Below are positions 16,401 through 23,973 of a DNA stretch of 64,000 nucleotides, one piece after another. Source of the stretch: UKL13-2 sp964417885 (lineage in GTDB: Bacteria; Pseudomonadota; Gammaproteobacteria; Burkholderiales; Usitatibacteraceae); NCBI GenBank assembly GCA_964417885.1, contig CAYQKN010000002.1:1-64000 (forward strand), in the 5' to 3' direction. The translations under genes and the position numbers were made by a program. Positions within the stretch are counted from its first letter, which is position 1. Each line of letters starts with the position of its first letter. The notes under the pieces are model-generated. The model made no database searches and had not been told where the DNA came from. It saw only the letters and a list, made by a program, of their open reading frames with translations.

Positions 16401-16706
16401 AGTCGCGGTCTTGGTTGCCGAAATCCGCTGCGGCGCGCTCGCGCGCGCGTTTGGATCATTCTCGAGTGTCTCGACCAGCTTCTCGATTTCTTCGTTGAAA
16501 CGGGCGGCCGCGCCGAGCCCGACCATCGACAATGCGCCGGTCACCTGATGCAGGTGCGTTGCCACGTACTTCGCGGACTTCGCATCGCCCGGGTCTGCGG
16601 CAAGCTTGTCCAGATGGGTACGGGCTTCGGTCAGCGAATGTTCGATCTCGGCCTTGACCCATGACAGCGGTCCGATATCAAACGTGGTTTGCGGGTTTGC
16701 TGCCAT
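10425..16706 (-). CDS. chpA: Type IV pilus chemosensory hybrid histidine kinase ChpA/PilL (CheA-like)
   Basis: 2093 residues, the largest gene here. Domains in order: Hpt-like 1 with H53 (HLHQVTGALSM); Hpt with H736 (FHTLKGSGRMVGL); atypical Hpt with H994 (AHTLTSSSRTTGF); Hpt with H1329 (HLHTLKGSARMAGL); long Ala/Pro/Glu-rich linkers between them; CheA dimerisation and HATPase (LLRNAVAHGLE, DDGAGL, GRGVGMDVVR); CheW-like domain; C-terminal receiver with D2020 in LLDIEMPRMDG. P. aeruginosa ChpA is longer with more phosphotransfer sites. It phosphorylates PilG/PilH-type regulators to control pilus extension and retraction. Last gene of the operon, 54 nt after pilJ. No pilK (methyltransferase) or chpB (methylesterase) gene follows. 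Confidence 0.93.
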   Translation of the reverse strand: MAANPQTTFDIGPLSWVKAEIEHSLTEARTHLDKLAADPGDAKSAKYVATHLHQVTGALSMVGLGAAARFNEEIEKLVETLENDPNARASAPQRISATKTATVALSSYLDSLMSGEADRPMMLAPSYIKLNKARGASDASESDLFSPDLSLSVSMPEDTVALPKSDMMSEAVKQRRSMYQAGLLKLLRDKDLVAGAREMRNATLAIEALQVTSPSRSFWYAAGGFFDAVAANPTEAGSLAVQLFGKIDQQIKQLIEGVQKVPEKLFRDILLVIGKSKAQTERLRKIRELYRLDELLAVPEAAAGEAADEHVKSVVRALRDQVQSQKDNWLKFAGGNRSTLETYVNQAEALYRAAQQQPNKDIAQLVQALGAVGAHLRKTQSSATEVQALEVATAFLFLESSLENYFRLTAEFPAQTATIVSRLKGAMTGAQLPAIDSGANALMDDMTKRAQERMLMFQVGQEVQVNLTTIEAALDSFFRDSQKTGELASLASLFSQIQGALTILELDEAAALNQLLRERVNQFASGAIKGTGDDAEAVAEGVSALGLYITALQQGTANPREVLLPALIRFGLAVRPVEPEKTMIKSPITEGDVDVAKQKVQEIYEDWKQQPEQTATRDQLREAVKELKQEAELIADSRSAKQSEDALRAIDATFDPNKTGITEALSEIAPEKPTEAPAAHVVHLIDAPAAEVDQELLEIFLEEATEVVGTIQEQLDVVRAAPQDKESMTTIRRGFHTLKGSGRMVGLNDLGEVAWNCEQVMNKWLKDDKPASAGLMTFIGHAATAFNGWVQALQANGTTVIDGVELARAAEQLKNGREPEFAAAAVVSAPAALVPEPVEIVVEEPLEAASPVVTAEVEHIEAPVLAVASPAAEEAPGIELVALEPEAPALPAFELDALPEAAAVDAPPADVEAAFFSPAEALDTPPVVPVEEQVAEEEVELPDVRVGVNLVPHALFNIYLGEADQHIATLDNEMSILEAKPMQAVSHDFMRAAHTLTSSSRTTGFDMIADVAHELEKWLQEAIEFPPEFNRHRLAVTRSATDALSSMVLGLHTHEPPTPRPDIVEDLQSLRESLKQSKRTGEGTHIKMPGLQAEAFAPTHEPPPPVTDDALSFFDDVPAPDVSEERVAETLPVEEVAAATGAEISFDLPQVDAEVAEVVDIAKVDVPDEAVAVTEPMPDFGFAAAETAAPVVAPEITPPVDNLLPAGEPQEEPAALLQPEPVAVAAVVAIEPAAAAPEIVPAPVFEFAVPPEAAAPTVAETPAATETRPGTVEAGKDRRTMTDDVDHDLLPIFLEEAKEIIPQVGNAIRAWRGAPVNHAPVTELARHLHTLKGSARMAGLMRLGELAHVIEERVIKMDQASEPAAAKFDEIDDGLDRFNSAIDRLAAGDFSATPIEIPVITDVSQDLPAPLAMMAAARAEIIAEGEKLEGRERQSLLRVNADIIDRFVNEAGELSIARSRIDQEMLTFKQSLVELTENINRMKTQLREIEIQAESQIQSRLKDAEVHGEAFDPLEFDRFSRTQELTRFLAESLNDVVTLQLSLQKNIDETEAALLQQSRLNRDLQQGLMGVRLVPLGNLQDRFYRLLRQTAKELDKKANLEFRGTRVEIDRSVLEKITAPFEHLLRNAVAHGLESPAERVANGKPEIGEITINAQQVGNEVVLTLSDDGAGLNFRRIREKAIENGLLDAAAEINEAQLTQFIFMAGFSTAQEVSQVAGRGVGMDVVRNEIVSLGGRIDISSTPGRGTTFTIALPLTLAVTQAVMVMVGETMYAIPSVMIEQVQEYKGKRYEPFLELSEIEWKGNKYPLRSMDALLGGKPTVSAVRKAAVILAKSGQQRAAVQVDSIIGNREIVVKTIGPQLARLVGVAGATMLGTGQIVLIMNPVQLVFHETATVSVQAAATPVAPGGIEPAIGEAVTDAAAAPASPVAFETTAEPMVELIKTQSLAEAIAASAPGVDEVVAPVLKRTVPLVMVVDDSLTVRKITSRMLTREGFEVATAKDGVDGLQQLQDIDPDIILLDIEMPRMDGFEFARNVRADPKTRDIPIIMITSRTADKHRNRAIELGVNEYMGKPYQEDQLLAMIRQYTKDRAAA

Positions 16707-16760
16707 TTGGTAGTGACGCGGGATGCCGGCGATTTTGGGGTTGGGATGAATGCGCGGGGA

Positions 16761-19073
16761 TTACAGCTTGAAGCCGGAGACCGACGCCTTCAGATCTGAT
16801 GCCACCTCGGCCAGTTCCTTAATCGACGAGGCCGTTTGCTGCGTACCTGCCGTGGTCTGGCGGTTGATCTCAAGAATATCCTGCATGTTCCGGGCAACCT
16901 TGTTGGCGGAAGCCGCCTGCGACTGGGTGTCAGTGGAAATCTTCTGAATCAGCGACGCGAGATTCTTTGTCACGGAGTCAATCTCCGACAGCGCCTGTCC
17001 GGCAGCGTCCGACAGCTTCGCGCCCTCCACCACACCGGTGGTGGACTTCTCCATGGCAGCCACGGCATCCTGGGTGTCCGCCTGAATGGTCTTGACGATC
17101 GCGCCGATCTGCTTGGTGGCTTCACCCGACCGTTCCGCGAGTCGCTGGACTTCCTCCGCAACCACCGAAAAGCCGCGCCCGGCCTCACCTGCGGATGCCG
17201 CCTGAATGGCGGCGTTCAGCGCAAGCACGTTCGTCTGCTCGGTAATATCGGAAATCAGTTCCACGATTTCGCCGATTTCCTGCGAGCTCTCACCCAGTCG
17301 CTTGATGCGTTTTGATGTTTCCTGAATCTGCTCACGAATGTCATTCATGCCGGAAATCGAGTTTTGCACGGCGAGACGGCCCTTGTCGGCCGCAGCCAGC
17401 GACCGCATGGCGACCTGGGACGACTCTTCCGCGTTTGACGACACCTTGGTAAGCGTTTCGGCTACCGACAACACGTCCTGCGTGGTGTCCTGAATTTCCT
17501 TCGACTGTTTTTCGGCGGCGTCGAGCAGCTGCACGGAAACGGCCTGCGCCTGCTGGGACTTTACCGATACCTGCGTCGATGCGTTGTTTACACCGGTAAC
17601 CAGGGTGCGGAGTTCGTCGATGGTGTAGTTCATCGAGTCGGCGATGGCGCCAGTAATATCTTCGGTCACCTTCGCTCGAATGGTCAGGTCGCCGTCAGCC
17701 AAATCGCCCATTTCGTTGAGCAGCCGCAGAATGGCTTCCTGATTTCGCTTGTTCTCTGCCTCGGACTCAGCGGCGCGCTTGCGCGCATCAGACAAAAACA
17801 CCACCGCAATCAGTGCCAGCACCACCAGCGCGACAATGCCGAAGATGATGGCGAGAACCAGCGGCACATTCTTCTTCTCGACGGCAAACGCGTTCTGCAA
17901 CTGTTCCACGTTTGACAGCAGTTGTTCGGAACCCTGCTGCAACGCGCGGCCGGACTGGCGTGCGGAAACGAGTTTTTGAACGTTACCCAGAATAGGGCCG
18001 ATATTCTGTTCGAAACTGGTGAACTGCTCGCGCAGCTTGACCACCTTTGTCTTGGCATCGCCATCACGCAGCGCGGTAATGCCCAGCGATTCGGAGCCTG
18101 ACTCGAGGGCCTTGATCAGTTCGCGAAAGTCATTCGTGTCCTTGCCCATCAAAAACGGAACTTCGGGGTCGATTACTTCCGCACCCAGAATTTCTGCAGA
18201 CCCGCGGCCAAGCCGTTCCGCCAGGAAGGTCAAACGATTGACCTTCAGTACCTGCGCCGGCGGCGCACCGGACTGCTGCATGAGGCCGGTCAGGTCCTGC
18301 GACAGGGCAGCGAGCTCTTCAGCGCCGGCGCGAACCTGGGCAATATTCCTGGAAAGATCGACCAGGTCATTCTTCGCGGCGAGGATGGCGGTCGCCGATG
18401 CCGAGCCGTCGGCAAAGCGTTTGGTCAGCTCTTCAAGCCGCGAGGTGAGTTCTTCGCTTATGCGTGCTGACGGGACGGTGGTGGTGAACGCTTCGCCGCC
18501 GTTGTTCAGCACATCAAGATATCGCTGGAATTCGTCACGGCTATCCTGCAACTGCGGAAAGGAGACCGCGTCGCCGCGCGCAGCCAGACCGGCTGACTTT
18601 GCCAGGCGTTGCGTATGAAACTGCAGTTGCGAGGTGATATTGGTGTAGGTTGAAACGTTGCCGCGGTTGATCGCGTCGAGAACAATCGAGCCAATGGTCA
18701 GCGCGCCAAAAAAACCGGCAATGATCAGCAGGATCGGCAACTGCTGTTCAGCAGGACGGTCACCGATCAGGGGGAGCTTGAACGCCCTCCCGTCTTTCTT
18801 GGTCTTGGCGACCTTGTTTGCCGCCACTTCAGCCTTGATTTTGCGCGTCTGGTCACCGGTCTGGCCAAAGCCGGAAGTCGAGGAAGCGCCAGATGCGGTG
18901 GAGGCTTTGCCAGCAGCTGTCGTCGAAGCAGCCTGGGGCTTTGCCTTGCTCTTGTTCAGAAAACCGAAAATTGACGACCCTGACTTTCCGCTTTTCGCTG
19001 CCGGCGGTGCGGATGCGCCGCTGGCGGCTGGGGTCTTGTCCTTGTTTCCAAGGGTCGGGAGTTTAAGTGCCAT
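16761..19073 (-). CDS. pilJ: Type IV pilus methyl-accepting chemoreceptor PilJ
   Basis: 770 residues. A cytoplasmic N-terminal extension of ~110 residues, low in complexity (Ala, Ser, Lys, Gly), precedes TM1 (about 113-135, LPILLIIAGFFGALTIGSIVL). A helical periplasmic domain follows, then TM2 (about 402-428, LVLAIIFGIVALVVLALIAVVFL), a HAMP region, and an MCP signalling domain with the hairpin tip ISDITEQTNVLALNAAIQAASAGEAGRGFSVVAEEVQRLAERS (read from the sequence). PilJ of P. aeruginosa lacks so long an N-terminal tail. It couples through PilI (CheW-like) to ChpA and senses pilus or surface state. Confidence 0.93.
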   Translation of the reverse strand: MALKLPTLGNKDKTPAASGASAPPAAKSGKSGSSIFGFLNKSKAKPQAASTTAAGKASTASGASSTSGFGQTGDQTRKIKAEVAANKVAKTKKDGRAFKLPLIGDRPAEQQLPILLIIAGFFGALTIGSIVLDAINRGNVSTYTNITSQLQFHTQRLAKSAGLAARGDAVSFPQLQDSRDEFQRYLDVLNNGGEAFTTTVPSARISEELTSRLEELTKRFADGSASATAILAAKNDLVDLSRNIAQVRAGAEELAALSQDLTGLMQQSGAPPAQVLKVNRLTFLAERLGRGSAEILGAEVIDPEVPFLMGKDTNDFRELIKALESGSESLGITALRDGDAKTKVVKLREQFTSFEQNIGPILGNVQKLVSARQSGRALQQGSEQLLSNVEQLQNAFAVEKKNVPLVLAIIFGIVALVVLALIAVVFLSDARKRAAESEAENKRNQEAILRLLNEMGDLADGDLTIRAKVTEDITGAIADSMNYTIDELRTLVTGVNNASTQVSVKSQQAQAVSVQLLDAAEKQSKEIQDTTQDVLSVAETLTKVSSNAEESSQVAMRSLAAADKGRLAVQNSISGMNDIREQIQETSKRIKRLGESSQEIGEIVELISDITEQTNVLALNAAIQAASAGEAGRGFSVVAEEVQRLAERSGEATKQIGAIVKTIQADTQDAVAAMEKSTTGVVEGAKLSDAAGQALSEIDSVTKNLASLIQKISTDTQSQAASANKVARNMQDILEINRQTTAGTQQTASSIKELAEVASDLKASVSGFKL

Positions 19074-19116
19074 GTGACTTCTCCGTTACTTTCTTGTCAT
19101 GCCGCAAGTCAGCGCA

Positions 19117-19677
19117 CTATCGTGCGAAGACACCCGCAGTTGCGGCCACCGGTGCGGTGACCTGGCGACCAACTTCCAAAAATTGCATATTCCCGGCAAG
19201 CGCTGCCACATCGAGTTCGTGCCAGAGAACGCCTGCCGGGTCGCGAAAAATCGCCTTTACCCAGGGGCGGGCGTCTGCCACGCCCTGCGGTTCCGCCACA
19301 AGCACCTCGGGATTTCGCAGGCCCATCATCCGGCCAACAAGCAGGCCGGAACCTTCAATCAACCGCTCCGAAATTAAAATCACCCGCCGTTCCATGCCGG
19401 GGCCAATCGGCTGGTTCCCCTGAAATTCCGAAAAGTCGACAACCGAATAAAGTTTGCCGCGGATGTTGGCCACGCCGCGAAACCAGGGCAACGTCATCGG
19501 CACCGGAATCGTCCGGGGCACCGGAATAACCTCAGAAACGTCGGACAGGGTTACCAGCCAGTTTTCATCGCCGACCTGGAAGCCCAGCTTGGACGAGACC
19601 GTCTTGCGGGAAGCCAGATCGCGCAGACGCTGAGCGACATTTTGCTGGAACTCGCGGAGGCTGGTCTTTCGGGCCAT
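19117..19677 (-). CDS. pilI: CheW-like adaptor PilI
   Basis: 186 residues with a single CheW domain: GDENWLVTLSDVSEVIPVP, then LPWFRGVANIRGKLYSVVDFSEFQG (the NIRG and VDF core), and ILISERLIEGSGLLVGRMMGL. It bridges the PilJ receptor and ChpA kinase. It lies 12 nt after the pilH stop and 43 nt before pilJ in the canonical pilG-H-I-J-chpA order. Confidence 0.92.
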   Translation of the reverse strand: MARKTSLREFQQNVAQRLRDLASRKTVSSKLGFQVGDENWLVTLSDVSEVIPVPRTIPVPMTLPWFRGVANIRGKLYSVVDFSEFQGNQPIGPGMERRVILISERLIEGSGLLVGRMMGLRNPEVLVAEPQGVADARPWVKAIFRDPAGVLWHELDVAALAGNMQFLEVGRQVTAPVAATAGVFAR

Positions 19678-19689
19678 GATTGCCTGCGC

Positions 19690-20055
19690 TTAACCCAGCG
19701 CCTTGATTTTGGCAATCAGCTCGGGTCCATTGACCGGCTTTACGATGTAGTCCTTTGCACCCTGACGCATGCCCCAGATCTTGTCGGTTTCCTGGTCCTT
19801 TGTGGTGCAGATGAAAACCGGAATGTGCTTGGTGGTTTCTTCGCGCGTGATTGCACGCGTTGCCTGGAATCCGTTCAAGCCCGGCATCACCACATCCATC
19901 AGTATCAGGTCGGGAACCTCGGCCTTTGCCCGCTCCACGCCGTCTTCGCCGCTGGTCGCCATCACGACGGTGTAGCCGGACTTGGTAAGCAGCCCTTCAA
20001 GAAATGCCCGCTCTGTGGGAGAGTCGTCAACGATGAGAATTTTTTTGATGGCCAT
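19690..20055 (-). CDS. pilH: CheY-like response regulator PilH
   Basis: 121 residues, a lone receiver domain: IVDDSPTE acidic pair, phospho-acceptor in LILMDVVMPGLNG, threonine in ICTTKDQETD, lysine in YIVKPVNGPEL. PilH and PilG are the two response regulators of the Pil-Chp system; in P. aeruginosa PilH opposes PilG output (PilT-linked retraction versus PilB-linked extension). Assignment as PilH is by position immediately after pilG and the MAIKKILIVDDSPTERAFLE start. Confidence 0.9.
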   Translation of the reverse strand: MAIKKILIVDDSPTERAFLEGLLTKSGYTVVMATSGEDGVERAKAEVPDLILMDVVMPGLNGFQATRAITREETTKHIPVFICTTKDQETDKIWGMRQGAKDYIVKPVNGPELIAKIKALG

Positions 20056-20106
20056 GTTAGCTCCAAGCGGTTACTGGTATTGAGTGATGTTCTCGAAAGG
20101 CGCAGC

Positions 20107-20529
20107 TTACGCGCCGGCAACGGCTGCCGCGCTTGATCCGCCCGACGACCGGTGCAATTCCACTGTCTTCAACAAACTTTCCTTCGAAAAAGGTTTGGTC
20201 AGATACTCGTCGGACCCGACCATTCTCCCCCGGGCGCGATCGAACAGACTGTCTTTCGATGACAACATGATGACGGGGGTTGTTTTATGTTTGGCGTTTT
20301 TCTTGATCAGGGCGCAGGTCTGATAACCATCCAGACGCGGCATCATGATGTCGACAAAAATCAGGTCGGGCTGGTGATCGGCAATCTTGGCCAGCGCGTC
20401 AAAACCATTTTCCGCCAGGATTACCTGACAGCCGGCCTGCATCAAAAATATCTCGGCCGATCGCCGAATCGTATTCGAATCGTCGATCACCATCACCCGC
20501 ACGCCAGATAAGGGTTTCGCGTCTGCCAC
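20107..20529 (-). CDS. pilG: CheY-like response regulator PilG
   Basis: 140 residues, a single receiver: VMVIDDSNTIRRSAEIFL, phospho-acceptor in LIFVDIMMPRLDGYQTC, PVIMLSSKDSLFDRARGR, and lysine in YLTKPFSKESLL. The IDDSNTIRRSAE opening and DSLFDRARGRMVGSD segment are typical of PilG. The C-terminal ~12 residues are an Ala/Ser-rich tail. First gene of the pil-chp operon. Confidence 0.92.
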   Translation of the reverse strand: MADAKPLSGVRVMVIDDSNTIRRSAEIFLMQAGCQVILAENGFDALAKIADHQPDLIFVDIMMPRLDGYQTCALIKKNAKHKTTPVIMLSSKDSLFDRARGRMVGSDEYLTKPFSKESLLKTVELHRSSGGSSAAAVAGA

Positions 20530-20754
20530 GTCCCGGTTTCCCGCAAGCTCCCCAGCTGACTGGGCGCCCGCCTTCTATTTAAAGTTCAATCGTACCCGCT
20601 TCGCGCCCGACTCGTCAGCATTATCCGGCAATTCGGAAGGACGCGATCAGCGATCATCGATGGGTAGGCAGAGTATCGCGTTTTCCCTTTTAAAACAATA
20701 AGCAAACCAACGAATTTCACTTAGTTCCGAAGCTGGCAAAGATGCAAACTATTG
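20530..20754. other. 225-bp gap between rubredoxin and pilG
   Basis: AT-richer than its flanks on the rubredoxin side. I see no terminator with a T-run on the minus strand after rubredoxin and no convincing promoter pair for pilG; a lone GATAAT-like hexamer on the minus strand near 20620 lacks a good -35. The pil-chp promoter is presumed to be here. Confidence 0.4.
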
Positions 20755-20937
20755 TTAAATCTCGACCATTTCGAAGTCTTCTTTGCGCGCACCGCATTCA
20801 GGACAACACCAACTGATTGGCACGTCGTCCCAACGGGTTCCCGGTGAAATACCATCATCCGGTGAGCCTGCGGCTTCATCGTATATGTAGCCGCATACAA
20901 GGCACATCCACGTCTTGTATTGATCGACGGACGTCAT
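20755..20937 (-). CDS. Rubredoxin
   Basis: 60 residues, a small iron protein for one-electron transfer. The Fe ligands are CxxCG at C12/C15 (MCLVCGYIYDEA) and CPxCG at C45/C48 (CCPECG). The fold core GSPDDGISPGTRWDDVP and C-terminal FEMVEI are typical. An additional cysteine, C44, precedes the second pair. Divergent from thiD and upstream of pilG, a placement frequent in betaproteobacteria; no functional link to pili is known. Confidence 0.96.
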   Translation of the reverse strand: MTSVDQYKTWMCLVCGYIYDEAAGSPDDGISPGTRWDDVPISWCCPECGARKEDFEMVEI

Positions 20938-21087
20938 GAGCGACTTTCGGGACTACAATCACTGGGCATTTTCGAGACCTTCTGGAATTGATCCGGCAAG
21001 AGTTCGCATCATATCGGTTGGCAGTGCATATCGCCATGCCCCGCCGGCCACACCACAATTTGGCCGCTACCGCTCTGTATTCAACCC

Positions 21088-21963
21088 ATGACAGACTTTC
21101 ATAAAGCTCCGCCTGCTGTATTGACCTTTGCCGCCACCGATCCGTCCGGCGGCGCCGGTATCCAGGCAGACATCCTGACGCTGGCCAGCATGGGCTGTCA
21201 TCCCCTGTCTGTCATTACTGCGATAACCGTCCAGGACACATCTGGCGTCGAGGATATTTACCCAATTGATTCCGATTGGGTTGCCGATCAGGCGCGCGCG
21301 ATACTTGAAGACATACCCGTGGCCGCGTTCAAGATTGGCGTGCTGGGCAGCGTCGAGAATGTCTCCGCGATCGCGGAAGTGGTTGCCGATTACCCCGACA
21401 TTCCGCTGATTCTTGATCCGGTGCTGGCGTCGGCGCGGGGCGACGAGTTCGCCAATGAAGTCACGTTGTCAGCGATCAAGGAGCTGCTCATCCCGCAGTG
21501 CACGCTGATTACGCCCAACACGCCGGAATTGCGCCGCCTTGCGCTCGACGATGACGAGGAGGACGGTCAAATTGAACGGCTGGCACTCAGGCTCATTGAA
21601 ATGGGATGCGAGTACGTGCTGGTCACGGGAACGCACGAATCCACCCCGGACGTCATCAATACCCTTTTCTTTGAGCGCGGAATCATCCGCAGCGACAATT
21701 GGCGCCGCTTGCCCGGCAGCTACCACGGGTCGGGTTGCACTCTTGCCTCGGCTATCGCCGCGACCATTGCGCGCGGGCTGGAGATTTCCGAGGCCGTGCG
21801 TGAAGCACAGGACTACACCTGGCAAGCGCTCAAGCATGGGTTTCGCCCGGGTATGGGCCAGTTTATTCCCGATCGACTTTTTTGGGCTCGCGATGACGCA
21901 GGACAACTGGCCGATACCGGCGCCGCTGAGGCTGACGCATCTGCCGGCGGGACCAGTCATTGA
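21088..21963 (+). CDS. thiD: Hydroxymethylpyrimidine/phosphomethylpyrimidine kinase ThiD
   Basis: 291 residues, ribokinase fold. Two-step phosphorylation of HMP to HMP-PP for thiamine synthesis. Motifs: TFAATDPSGGAGIQADI near the N terminus (DPSGGAGIQAD signature), VLDPVLASARGDE-like ILDPVLASARG, TPNTPEL, and the anion-hole and catalytic GSYHGSGCTLASAIAA (GSGC). The C terminus is about 25 residues longer than the minimal enzyme. thiE follows after 51 nt. I looked for a TPP riboswitch in the 150-bp leader and found none. Confidence 0.95.
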   Translation: MTDFHKAPPAVLTFAATDPSGGAGIQADILTLASMGCHPLSVITAITVQDTSGVEDIYPIDSDWVADQARAILEDIPVAAFKIGVLGSVENVSAIAEVVADYPDIPLILDPVLASARGDEFANEVTLSAIKELLIPQCTLITPNTPELRRLALDDDEEDGQIERLALRLIEMGCEYVLVTGTHESTPDVINTLFFERGIIRSDNWRRLPGSYHGSGCTLASAIAATIARGLEISEAVREAQDYTWQALKHGFRPGMGQFIPDRLFWARDDAGQLADTGAAEADASAGGTSH

Positions 21964-22014
21964 GGCTGGCCCCCCCGTTGCTGCAGCGCCCGGATCCGGC
22001 AAGCGACGTGTCGA

Positions 22015-22686
22015 ATGTCTTATGACATGAAAGCGGTTACTGGACTCTATGCCATCACTCCCGAGATGGCGCATACCGAGCGCTTGCTCGGGATGGTCAG
22101 CCAGGCTATCAGCGGTGGGGCGCGCCTGTTCCAATACCGCAACAAATCCGCCGGTCATGAACGCAGGCTTGAACAAGCGACAGCGCTTCGGAAGTTGACT
22201 GGCGAGGCGGGCGCACGACTGATCATCAATGACGATTTTGAGCTCGCCATGCGTGTATCGGCCGACGGCGTACACCTCGGCCGGGACGATTTCACCGGCC
22301 AACCCGTGCCTGGCTTCATCTCGGCAATGCGGCAGCAGGCATTGGCTTCCGGCATCCCCTCCTTTATCGTCGGGATTTCCTGCTATGACCAACTGGAACG
22401 CGCCATTGCTGCCGAAAACGCGGGGGCCAACTATGCTGCCTTCGGCAGTTTCTATCCGTCAGCGACCAAGCCGGATGCCGTTCGAGCCAGTCCTGCCTTG
22501 ATCGTGGCAGCAAAACGTCAACTCGCTCTGCCAATTGTCGCCATCGGCGGCATCACGGTGCAAAATGCACCAGAATTGATCGCGGCAGGCGCAGACGCTG
22601 TTGCGGTTGTGACTGCCTTGTTCAACTCGGAAGATATTCAATCCCACGCCTCGGCGTTCAACGCCCTATATGCCAACCATGTTTGA
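22015..22686 (+). CDS. thiE: Thiamine-phosphate synthase ThiE
   Basis: 223 residues, TIM barrel. Joins HMP-PP and the thiazole phosphate to give thiamine phosphate. Recognised by GLYAITPE, the FQYRNKS (QYR-K) pyrophosphate loop, ARLIINDDFELAMRVSADGVHLGRDD (NDD, VHLGQ-D-like), GISCYDQLERA, YAAFGSFYPSATKP and IVAIGGITVQNAPELIAAGADAVAVVTALF. Starts at 22015, or 12 nt later at a second ATG. It overlaps the hemL frame by 17 nt, indicating coupling. Confidence 0.95.
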   Translation: MSYDMKAVTGLYAITPEMAHTERLLGMVSQAISGGARLFQYRNKSAGHERRLEQATALRKLTGEAGARLIINDDFELAMRVSADGVHLGRDDFTGQPVPGFISAMRQQALASGIPSFIVGISCYDQLERAIAAENAGANYAAFGSFYPSATKPDAVRASPALIVAAKRQLALPIVAIGGITVQNAPELIAAGADAVAVVTALFNSEDIQSHASAFNALYANHV

Positions 22687-23968
22687 AAACAGTCAAAAAC
22701 TATTCGCGCAGTCGCAGGAGTTCATTCCTGGCGGCGTAAATTCTCCAGTGCGCGCTTTCCGCGCTGTCGGCGGAACGCCGATTTTCTTTCGCGAGGCTCG
22801 CGGCGCCTATATGTGGGATGTCGATGGAAACCGGTTCATCGACTACGTCGGGTCGTGGGGGCCGGCGGTCCTCGGGCATGCTCATCCAGATGTCGTTCGC
22901 GCCGTGCAGGAGCGTGCGGCAATGGGACTGTCGTTCGGCGCGCCGACGGAGCTCGAATTGCAGATGGCGGAAACGCTTTGCTCGCTGTTGCCGTCGATTG
23001 AACAGGTAAGGCTGGTAAGTTCGGGTACAGAGGCGACGATGAGTGCCATTCGCCTTGCCCGCGGCTTCACCGGCAGAAGCAAAATAGTCAAGTTTGAAGG
23101 TTGCTATCACGGTCATGGCGATGCATTGCTGGTAAAGGCCGGTTCTGGCGCCCTGACGTTTGGCAACCCGAGTTCCGCGGGTGTGCCGCCCGAGGTCGCC
23201 GCGCACACCCTGGTGCTCCCCTATAACGACAGTGAAGAACTCGACCGAATGTTCAAGTCGGTCGGTGATGAAATCGCCTGCGTCATTGTTGAGCCGATTG
23301 CGGGCAATATGAATTTTGTCATGCCGTCCGAATTCTATATCCGGCAACTACGGGACCTTTGTACAAAACACGGCGTGGTGCTGATATTCGACGAAGTCAT
23401 GACGGGCTTTCGCGTGGGACTGACCGGGGCACAGGGCCATTTTGGCGTCAGGCCGGATCTCACCACGCTTGGCAAGGTGATCGGGGGAGGCTTGCCCGTC
23501 GGCGCATTCGGCGGTCGCCGCGACATCATGGCCCAACTCGCGCCGCTGGGCGGGGTTTACCAGGCAGGCACGCTGTCGGGCAATCCGGTGGCGGTTGCCG
23601 CAGGCCTGAAGACGCTTGAACTGATTTCGCAGCCTGGTTTTTTCGAGCGCTTGGCAAAAACAACGACCAGCTTCACCGATGGTATCCAGTCCGCGGCTCG
23701 CAGTGCCGGCGTTACGCTTTCGGCAACATCGCTGGGCGGCATGTTCGGTTTGTTTTTCTCGGCCGCGGTGCCAAAAAATTTCGCCGACGTCATGTTGTCG
23801 GATCGCGACCGCTTCAACAGGTTCTTTCACGCCATGCTTCGACGCGGCATTTATCTCGCGCCCTCGGCGTTTGAAGCGGGCTTTGTCTCCGGCGCGCATT
23901 CGGATGCCGATATTGCCGAAACGGTTGCTGCAGCCGCTTCAGCTTTCGGTGAAACCGAATTGTCCTGA
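22670..23968 (+). CDS. hemL: Glutamate-1-semialdehyde 2,1-aminomutase
   Basis: 432 residues, PLP-dependent class III aminotransferase fold. Converts glutamate-1-semialdehyde to 5-aminolevulinate in the C5 tetrapyrrole pathway. N-terminal FIPGGVNSPVRAFRAVGGTP and the YVGSWGPAVLGHAHP and VSSGTEATMSAIRLARGFTGR segments are diagnostic. The PLP lysine is in LGKVIGGGLPVGAFGG and the cofactor Asp in IFDEVMTGFR. It overlaps thiE by 17 nt; an internal ATG at 22679 is an alternative start. hemB, the next pathway step, is encoded 3 kb downstream. Confidence 0.97.
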   Translation: MPTMFENSQKLFAQSQEFIPGGVNSPVRAFRAVGGTPIFFREARGAYMWDVDGNRFIDYVGSWGPAVLGHAHPDVVRAVQERAAMGLSFGAPTELELQMAETLCSLLPSIEQVRLVSSGTEATMSAIRLARGFTGRSKIVKFEGCYHGHGDALLVKAGSGALTFGNPSSAGVPPEVAAHTLVLPYNDSEELDRMFKSVGDEIACVIVEPIAGNMNFVMPSEFYIRQLRDLCTKHGVVLIFDEVMTGFRVGLTGAQGHFGVRPDLTTLGKVIGGGLPVGAFGGRRDIMAQLAPLGGVYQAGTLSGNPVAVAAGLKTLELISQPGFFERLAKTTTSFTDGIQSAARSAGVTLSATSLGGMFGLFFSAAVPKNFADVMLSDRDRFNRFFHAMLRRGIYLAPSAFEAGFVSGAHSDADIAETVAAAASAFGETELS

Positions 23969-23973
23969 CCAGC

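Noticed and set aside
20938..21087. TPP riboswitch upstream of thiD
   Set aside because: The conserved CUGAGA and ACCUGA-type elements are absent from the 150-bp leader.
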